Assembly (NCBI GenBank): GCA_013377075.1
Contig: JACABD010000013.1
Coordinates: 6,462 to 70,461 of the forward strand
Reading direction: 5' to 3'
Source: Geobacteraceae bacterium
Lineage (GTDB): Bacteria > Desulfobacterota > Desulfuromonadia > Geobacterales > DSM-12255
DNA length: 64,000 bases
Part shown: in pieces, positions 57,659-64,000 of the stretch
How the letters are laid out: every line of letters begins with the position of its first letter
How positions within the stretch are numbered: position 1 is the stretch's first letter
The notes under the pieces: generated by a model
What the model saw: only the letters and a program-made list of their open reading frames with translations
What the model was told of the DNA's origin: nothing
Database searches by the model: none
Position numbers and translations under genes: made by a program

Positions 57659-58647
57659 GGATTCTTGTACTCGCAAGTACCGGAGAATCATTGACAGGCG
57701 GTGGAACTTATCAGGCAAATGTCCTTCGGGAACTTGCCAAACGTCATGTGGTGAAAATCTATGAGTCAGAAGCTGATTTGCAAGAGGATTGGGACATTGC
57801 CCACTGTCTGAATCTGAAAAATCTCTCTTTGTCTCTGGCTCGCAAGCTCCGTTGTCCGTTGGTTGTAGATAGTCATGACTACTACTGGGTGCGTTATTTC
57901 CATTTTTTCTGTCCTGACTTTCCGGTGCGATTTTTGTTGCAGCGCTACCGCAAACTCAAATATAGTCAACTTTTTAATTTTATTAATGGAATAATATTAC
58001 ATGGCAAGTATGTTTATGACCTTTATGACCATCCGAATAAATACCTTAACTTTTACTATGGACTAGATTACAGCGAAATCGAGTCAACTCCCTGGGGTGA
58101 GCGGGAAAACCTGATTCTTTTTGTCGGCGGAGACTATTTTCGCAAAGGGATTCATCGACTGTTGCGAGCCTTGCCGTTGGTTCTTAAAAAGGTGCCTGAT
58201 GCCCGCCTGATGGTGATTGGCAATGATTATTGGTATGTGAAACTTTTCGCCCGGATACTGGCACTTGGTTTGCCGGTCGAATTTGTTTACGGTATGCCTC
58301 GTGCGGAGCTGTACAAAACCTATGGTAAGGCAAGAGTTTTTGTAATGCCGTCGGAGATAGAAGCGATTCCACTTGTCTCTACTGAAGCAACAATGGCCGG
58401 AATTCCACCGATTCTTTCAGATGCTGGTGGGAATCCAGAGATAGTTCTTGATGGTGAGACAGGCTTTATTGTGCCGCTTGACGATAATATCCTGCTTGCA
58501 GAGAGGATTGTTCAATGTCTGACTGAACAGGAACTTTCCGAAAGACTTGTTAGGCAGGGGAAAGAGTTTTTAAGCCGATTCACAGCTGAGAGCATGATAG
58601 ATCGACTTGACGAAATTTATCAGGACGTAATCGAAAAAACGGGGTAA
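57655..58647 (+). CDS. Glycosyltransferase group 1 (GT4)
   Basis: MRILVLASTGESLTGGGTYQANVLREL...VFVMPSEIEAIPLVSTEATMAGIPPILSDAGGNPE. Confidence 0.88.
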   Translation: MRILVLASTGESLTGGGTYQANVLRELAKRHVVKIYESEADLQEDWDIAHCLNLKNLSLSLARKLRCPLVVDSHDYYWVRYFHFFCPDFPVRFLLQRYRKLKYSQLFNFINGIILHGKYVYDLYDHPNKYLNFYYGLDYSEIESTPWGERENLILFVGGDYFRKGIHRLLRALPLVLKKVPDARLMVIGNDYWYVKLFARILALGLPVEFVYGMPRAELYKTYGKARVFVMPSEIEAIPLVSTEATMAGIPPILSDAGGNPEIVLDGETGFIVPLDDNILLAERIVQCLTEQELSERLVRQGKEFLSRFTAESMIDRLDEIYQDVIEKTG

Positions 58648-58706
58648 TAGGCAGTGAACGGTTTGTTAGCTGTCCGGTTTTGATTTTCGTTTTTTGAGGA
58701 GAGATA

Positions 58707-61172
58707 ATGACTGAAAAGCAGACTGGTATCTTCAACAGGGACTATTTTTATATCATTTTATTGGTAGTCATAATAGTAGGTTTTTTCAGCAGGATCCTGT
58801 TTACTGATCAGATAATCAGGGCTTCCGATGTCATTACCCAGTTTTTCTGGGGGGCAAAAGGACTCAAGGAGCAGTCTCTGATTCAGTTTTTTCAGGGGAT
58901 TCCATCAATTTTTCATGCAGAATGGGAGATGCTGACCGATGGTGGCCGAACTCTGGAGGGTGGCTGGAATGCGATCGGTTTGCTATTCCATCGTTACTTC
59001 ATTCAGCATTTCTTCCCTTTCCCGTCAAGCATTGCCTGGCTGGTAGTCCTTGCAATGTGCTGGGGGGCGATCGGAACATTTAAATATTGCCGGCTTATCG
59101 GTGTCAGTCGTATCGGAGCTTTTGCTGCTGGGCTTCTCTTTGTGATCTGTACCGAAAATTCATCGCTTATCAACGCCGGGCATATCCAGAAAACCGAGGC
59201 TATCTGCTGGTTCCCGTGGGTTTTTCTCTTCCTCGAAAAGGCAGTGCGTAGTGGCAGACTCTATCATTACGCATTAACCGGGTTGATGTTGGCGGTCCAG
59301 TTTTTTCATATGCACTGGCAGATATCGTTTTACTCGTGTATGGCTGTTGGCGTCTACTGGATCTGGTATGCAGCTGGTAAATTCAGGGAAAAAAAGAGCG
59401 CATATGCCAAGCAGTTTTCCAAGGATTTCCTCCTTGCTGTAGCAATGGTGGTGCTGTTTTTTACAACCGTTGCCATTTCGTTTGCACCTCTTTACAGCTG
59501 GTCAAAGCAGTCCGAAAGAGGCGATGCTGTGAGCAGTACAACTATGCAAGGTGGGATACAATCAGCGCAAAAGGGTATCGGCTATGAAGAGGGGATGAGC
59601 TGGTCTTTTCCTCCGGAAGAGATGCTGACTTTTTTTGTGCCTGGGCTATTTGGTTACTCGCGGCAGGAAGGCGGTGATGTTGTATCGCCTGGACAGGTAT
59701 ATTACTGGGGGAGGATGCGATTTACCCAGACAAATGATTATCTGGGACTGTTACCCTGGCTTCTCCTTCCTTTGCCGCTACTGTTCAGACGAGACCGTTA
59801 CACAGCGTTCATGATCTTTTTCATGGCAATAACAATGGTTATGGCGCTTGGAAAATACACCTTTGTCTATCGGCTCATGTTTGAATATCTCCCGGCTTTT
59901 TCCAGTTTCCGTGCACCTAAAATGATTCTTTTCCTGTTTGCTTTTGGTCTTGCGGTGCTGACAGGTCGTGCTATTGATGTGCTGGCTGACGAAACAGTGG
60001 AAAGAAAGCGGCTTGTTCGCTGGGTCTGGTGGACAGGTATAATGACTGCAGGAATCGGATTAATTGCACTGTTGACATTAACTGCCGGCCAACCAATCAT
60101 GGCAGCCATGGGAGAATTTATAGTAGCCCCTACACGCTATCAAAGCGGGCAGCAGCTGATTTTTGAGAGATTCAATCACATGTTCAGGGATGGGATTATT
60201 TCCTTCGGAGTTGCGATTGCATATTTTGTAGCGATTCTTTGCTGGTTTAAACGATGGCTGCCAACTAGGCTGTTTCTTCCCTTGTTGATAATTTTTCTGC
60301 TAAGTGACCTGTGGCGAGTTAACGACCGATTTCTTGTGTTGACTCCGCCGCCACCAGCAAAAAAAGAGGTAGCAAAGAACGATATTGTTGCTTTTCTCAA
60401 GCCTCGTATCGAACACTATCGGATGCAACCGATGAATGACGAAAATGCCCTTTTTTACTCAGATAACGGGTTTGCAAACCTTTCAGCATATGTGACCATT
60501 AGTGAACGTCGCTACAAACAATTCCTGGATGTATTTTCTTTGATGAGCCCAATGCCGGACATGATGAACCTGAAATATCTGCTCATGCCCGCATATGAAT
60601 TTGAAGCACAAAAGGGGGCGTTGTCGACAAAATACCAGCCGGTTTTCAGCTCATCAAACGGATCGGTGGTGCTGGAGAATAAAACTGTGCTCCCAAAGGC
60701 ATGGCTGGTGCCATCAGTGGCAGTAGTTGAGGATCTGCAGCAGCGACTGGGGATTCTCTCCAATTCCACTAACTTCAGGGCAGATCAGGTGGCTTTGGTT
60801 GAATCCAATCCGCCATTGCAACTGGATCCGCCGTCCCAGGTGGGGTCTCCAGCAGGGGGAGCCACTGTGACTCTTTACGAAGCAAACCGGATTGAGGTTC
60901 AAGCTCAGGCCCTTAAGAACAGCTTGCTGGTCATCGGTGAAAAGTACTACCGCTGGTGGACGGTTACGGTTGATGGGAAGAAGAGTGAGGTCGTTCCGGT
61001 AAATCATGTCCTCAGGGGTGTTTATCTGCCTCCGGGGAATCACAAAGTGGTGTTTGTCTTTGATCCCCTGCCGTTTAAAGTTGGCAAGTGGCTTACATTG
61101 GCATCATTGGCTTTTTTTGCTCTTTTGATCGTACGGGAGTGGCGGAGCAGAGGCAGGAACAGGGAACTGTAA
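58707..61172 (+). CDS. YfhO-like multi-pass membrane protein
   Basis: 821 aa, many TM segments, FRAPKMILFLFAFGLAVLTG, C-terminal soluble region EKYYRWWTVTVDGKKSEVVPVNHVLRGVYLPPGNHKVVFVFDP. Confidence 0.85.
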   Translation: MTEKQTGIFNRDYFYIILLVVIIVGFFSRILFTDQIIRASDVITQFFWGAKGLKEQSLIQFFQGIPSIFHAEWEMLTDGGRTLEGGWNAIGLLFHRYFIQHFFPFPSSIAWLVVLAMCWGAIGTFKYCRLIGVSRIGAFAAGLLFVICTENSSLINAGHIQKTEAICWFPWVFLFLEKAVRSGRLYHYALTGLMLAVQFFHMHWQISFYSCMAVGVYWIWYAAGKFREKKSAYAKQFSKDFLLAVAMVVLFFTTVAISFAPLYSWSKQSERGDAVSSTTMQGGIQSAQKGIGYEEGMSWSFPPEEMLTFFVPGLFGYSRQEGGDVVSPGQVYYWGRMRFTQTNDYLGLLPWLLLPLPLLFRRDRYTAFMIFFMAITMVMALGKYTFVYRLMFEYLPAFSSFRAPKMILFLFAFGLAVLTGRAIDVLADETVERKRLVRWVWWTGIMTAGIGLIALLTLTAGQPIMAAMGEFIVAPTRYQSGQQLIFERFNHMFRDGIISFGVAIAYFVAILCWFKRWLPTRLFLPLLIIFLLSDLWRVNDRFLVLTPPPPAKKEVAKNDIVAFLKPRIEHYRMQPMNDENALFYSDNGFANLSAYVTISERRYKQFLDVFSLMSPMPDMMNLKYLLMPAYEFEAQKGALSTKYQPVFSSSNGSVVLENKTVLPKAWLVPSVAVVEDLQQRLGILSNSTNFRADQVALVESNPPLQLDPPSQVGSPAGGATVTLYEANRIEVQAQALKNSLLVIGEKYYRWWTVTVDGKKSEVVPVNHVLRGVYLPPGNHKVVFVFDPLPFKVGKWLTLASLAFFALLIVREWRSRGRNREL

Positions 61173-61243
61173 AGTCAAAGGCCGGATCTATTATTGGATT
61201 GCCCAGTCACCGGATCCCGCCTTTGCCGTTACTGTTCTCTGCG

Positions 61244-62053
61244 TTACTTCCCTAGTTCCTTCGATCTTGCTGCTGCCGCATCCACAGCATTCATCACAGT
61301 TGCTCTGAAAGCCCCCTTTTCAAGAGCATGCAGCCCGGCTATTGTCGTTCCGCCGGGGGATGTCACCTTGTCACGCAGGCTCCCTGGGTGCTCGCCGGTT
61401 TCGGCAAGAAGCCTAGCTGTACCAAGCACTGTCTGCAAAGCCAGATTCAGAGCGGTGTCACGGGGGAGGCCGTTTTTTACCCCTCCATCGGCCAAGGCTT
61501 CGATGAATGTCAGTACATATGCCGGTCCGCTGCCTGAGAGGGCAGTTACAGCGTCCATCAGTTTCTCCTCAATCCGGTAGCAACAGCCGACTTTCGAGAA
61601 TATCCCTTCAACTTTTGCCATATCTTCAGATGTTGCCAGGCTACCGGCAGCTGCAGCTGCTGCACCGGCAAGTACCAAGCTCGGTGTGTTTGGCATAACC
61701 CTGATGACTCTCGGGCTGTTGGTGAAAAAACCTTCGATTGCAGCACAAGAGACCCCTGCCATTATAGATACCAACAGATGTTTTTCACTGAGCTCATTTT
61801 TCAATGGAGTGCAGACCGTTGCTGCCTGCTGCGGTTTTATGGCAAGAATAACTGTCTCGGAGGAGCGTACCACCTCCTCGTTACTGCCGGTTGTGCTTAC
61901 TCCATAAGTTGCCTCTAGAAAACTACGTCTGGCTTCTACCGGTTCCGATACAAGGATTGTTTCAGCAGTTGTTCCACCTGCTATCATCCCCTTGATTATT
62001 GCCTCTGCCATATTTCCGCCGCCGATGAATCCTAAAGTTATATTCTTAAACAT
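61244..62053 (-). CDS. proC: Pyrroline-5-carboxylate reductase
   Basis: LGFIGGGNMAEAIIKGMI; VIRVMPNTPSLV; ALSGSGPAYV; LRDKVTSPGGTTIAGLHALE. Confidence 0.96.
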   Translation of the reverse strand: MFKNITLGFIGGGNMAEAIIKGMIAGGTTAETILVSEPVEARRSFLEATYGVSTTGSNEEVVRSSETVILAIKPQQAATVCTPLKNELSEKHLLVSIMAGVSCAAIEGFFTNSPRVIRVMPNTPSLVLAGAAAAAAGSLATSEDMAKVEGIFSKVGCCYRIEEKLMDAVTALSGSGPAYVLTFIEALADGGVKNGLPRDTALNLALQTVLGTARLLAETGEHPGSLRDKVTSPGGTTIAGLHALEKGAFRATVMNAVDAAAARSKELGK

Positions 62054-62210
62054 GGCACTATCCTTTGTAAAAAAGCATGTAAATTAATGTAATTTCTTGA
62101 TAGGTAATAAATATCCTCGATAAAGTCAATCAGATTGCATATATTAAACAAATTATCGTAAATGGTTGTGAGAAAAAGATAAGTTCTTACGAGTCAGGAG
62201 GGTCATTGCA

Positions 62211-63620
62211 GTGAAAATTCTTTTTATCTATCCGGTTCCTCCTTCCTGCTTTATTCCCCGGGGATTTTCAAACGGGATAGCTTCAATATCCGCAGTGCTG
62301 AAAAGAGCCGGGCACACTACCGACCTTTTGTATGTCGAGTCGCTAAATGAAGAGGACCTCAACCGGAGCATTCTGGCAGGTGTGGATATAATTGCCATAT
62401 CTGCAACTACCGACCAGTTTGAGCTTGCCGGCAAAGTTGTTAATTTTATCAAGCTGAATTATGGCATTCCGGTAATCCTTGGTGGTGTCCATGCCACAGT
62501 CGCCCCGGAAGAGGCAATACAGCTTGATGGCTTGACGGGTATATGTATAGGTGAAGGTGAATTGCCCCTTCTAGAACTGGTAAATGCTCTCGGAGCTAAG
62601 AATGATTATCTGCATATAAATAATTTCTGGTTCAGAAATGGAACAGAAATTATAAAAAATCCGTTACGAAATCTCATCAGCAATTTGGATGAACTCCCTT
62701 TCCCTGACCGGGAACTTTTTGACTATCAACAGATTGTCAATGACAATTATGACGATGGTGCAGAATTCATGGTAGGCAGAGGCTGCCCATTCCTCTGTTC
62801 ATTCTGTATTAATAAGTCATTGCAGGATCTTTACAGGGGGAAAGGGACTTTTGTAAGATATCGTACAGTTGATAATGTGATTTCCGAAATCAGGCAGGTT
62901 GTCGCTAAATACAGCAATATATCTAAAATAACCTTTCAGGATGACATCCTTGCACTGAACAAAAAATGGCTGACCGAATTTTCCGGGAAATATGCAAGTG
63001 AGATAGGCATCCCTTTCAGGTGCAATCTCAGAGCTGATAATGTTGACGTCGAAACGTTATCCCTTCTAAAGCAGGCTAACTGTTCAGAACTATGGGTGGG
63101 GGTGGAAACTGGCAGTGAAAGGTTGCGCAACTCCCTGTTAAAAAAACAGCTTCCCACCGCAACTATAGTTGAGGCTTTTGACCTGATTCATCAATACGGG
63201 ATTAAAAGCAAGGCCTACAATATGCTCGGTCTGCCTGGGGAAACCTGTGATGACATTGAGGAAACTATTCGACTTAACAAAATGATCAAACCTGATCTCA
63301 AGAATATTACGATCTTCAGGCCTTATCCCGGAACAGAGCTTTATGAATACTGCAAAGAGAAAAACTGGATCAGTGACAGAAAGGTCTCCGGTTATTGGGA
63401 AGAGTCGATACTTGATCAGCCGAGTTTATCAAAGGAAGACACCTATTTTTACCAGTTGCTTTTTTACTATGAAAACAAGGCGCCTTGGTTGGCAAAAATT
63501 GCCCGGATTCTGAACAGTGTCAGAATAACACCACGAATTTCTCTTTTCCGGCTACTGCACAACAAGACTATTATGTACTCGCTTTATGCGATGATAAAAC
63601 GGTCAGGCAGGAAAATCTGA
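62211..63620 (+). CDS. B12-binding-domain radical SAM protein
   Basis: ISAVLKRAGHTTDLLYVE, GGVHATVAPEEAI, GRGCPFLCSFC (CX3CX2C). Confidence 0.92.
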   Translation: MKILFIYPVPPSCFIPRGFSNGIASISAVLKRAGHTTDLLYVESLNEEDLNRSILAGVDIIAISATTDQFELAGKVVNFIKLNYGIPVILGGVHATVAPEEAIQLDGLTGICIGEGELPLLELVNALGAKNDYLHINNFWFRNGTEIIKNPLRNLISNLDELPFPDRELFDYQQIVNDNYDDGAEFMVGRGCPFLCSFCINKSLQDLYRGKGTFVRYRTVDNVISEIRQVVAKYSNISKITFQDDILALNKKWLTEFSGKYASEIGIPFRCNLRADNVDVETLSLLKQANCSELWVGVETGSERLRNSLLKKQLPTATIVEAFDLIHQYGIKSKAYNMLGLPGETCDDIEETIRLNKMIKPDLKNITIFRPYPGTELYEYCKEKNWISDRKVSGYWEESILDQPSLSKEDTYFYQLLFYYENKAPWLAKIARILNSVRITPRISLFRLLHNKTIMYSLYAMIKRSGRKI

Positions 63621-63726
63621 TTCGGTGATAAGCATCAAGAAGCTTGACAAATAAACAATTATATCGAATTCTTTACAGTTTGAAGCATAAAGATCATCAA
63701 AGAGGAATTTGTAGAGGAGAGATTTA

Positions 63727-64000
63727 ATGAGCAAAGTACTTATTGTCGGCGCAGGCGGAGTCGGCCAGGTTGTTACCCATAAATGCGCCCAGCGCCGCGA
63801 TATTTTCAGCGAGATTACCCTCGCCTCAAGGACAAAATCCAAGTGTGACACCATAGCCGCTCAGCTTAACAACAGCATTGAGACTGCCCAGGTTGATGCC
63901 GACAATGTTCCCGAGCTCGTTGCCCTGATCAAAAAGGTGCAGCCGAAACTGGTGATCAATGTGGCGCTGCCTTATCAGGATCTGACCATCATGGATGCCT
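63727..64000 (+). CDS. Saccharopine dehydrogenase-like / carboxynorspermidine synthase-like (3' truncated)
   Basis: MSKVLIVGAGGVGQVVTHKCAQRRDIFSEITLASRTKSKCDTIAAQL...LVINVALPYQDLTIMDA. Confidence 0.88.
   Translation, partial: MSKVLIVGAGGVGQVVTHKCAQRRDIFSEITLASRTKSKCDTIAAQLNNSIETAQVDADNVPELVALIKKVQPKLVINVALPYQDLTIMDA

Noticed and set aside
1-64000. CRISPR arrays, transposases, integrases or prophage genes
   Set aside because: No direct-repeat arrays or recognisable mobile-element proteins were found; the tRNA-Glu has no adjacent integrase.

Overview
This window looks like a chromosomal segment of a Geobacter-like Desulfuromonadia bacterium; the taxonomy is inferred from gene content only. 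From left to right: (1) the end of a type II secretion operon (gspL partial, gspM, gspN) and housekeeping genes (DEAD-box helicase, tRNA-Glu, aroE/aroK, murI, a MetH-like methyltransferase, split transketolase). (2) A heme-motif sensor kinase and NtrC-type regulator, followed by a strong sigma-54 promoter match and a secreted NHL/dockerin-like protein plus two very large multiheme cytochromes c (27 and 17 heme-binding motifs). (3) hflX and fabI on the minus strand, where the conserved hflX N-terminus has no ATG/GTG/TTG start and sits in frame behind the fabI stop. (4) A long surface-polysaccharide locus (about 31.4-61.2 kb) with CDP-3,6-dideoxyhexose genes (rfbF/G/H), a YerE-like TPP carboligase, an acylating acetaldehyde dehydrogenase, a 4-hydroxy-2-oxovalerate aldolase and two SDR reductases. 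It also has a sugar O-methyltransferase, a flippase, a B12/radical SAM protein, glycosyltransferases and gmd. (5) proC, a second B12-binding radical SAM protein and the start of a saccharopine dehydrogenase-like gene. The most interesting hypothesis is that the carboligase/dehydrogenase/aldolase trio makes a 4-C-branched sugar with a four-carbon branch (erwiniose-like). No CRISPR array, transposase, prophage or rRNA was seen.
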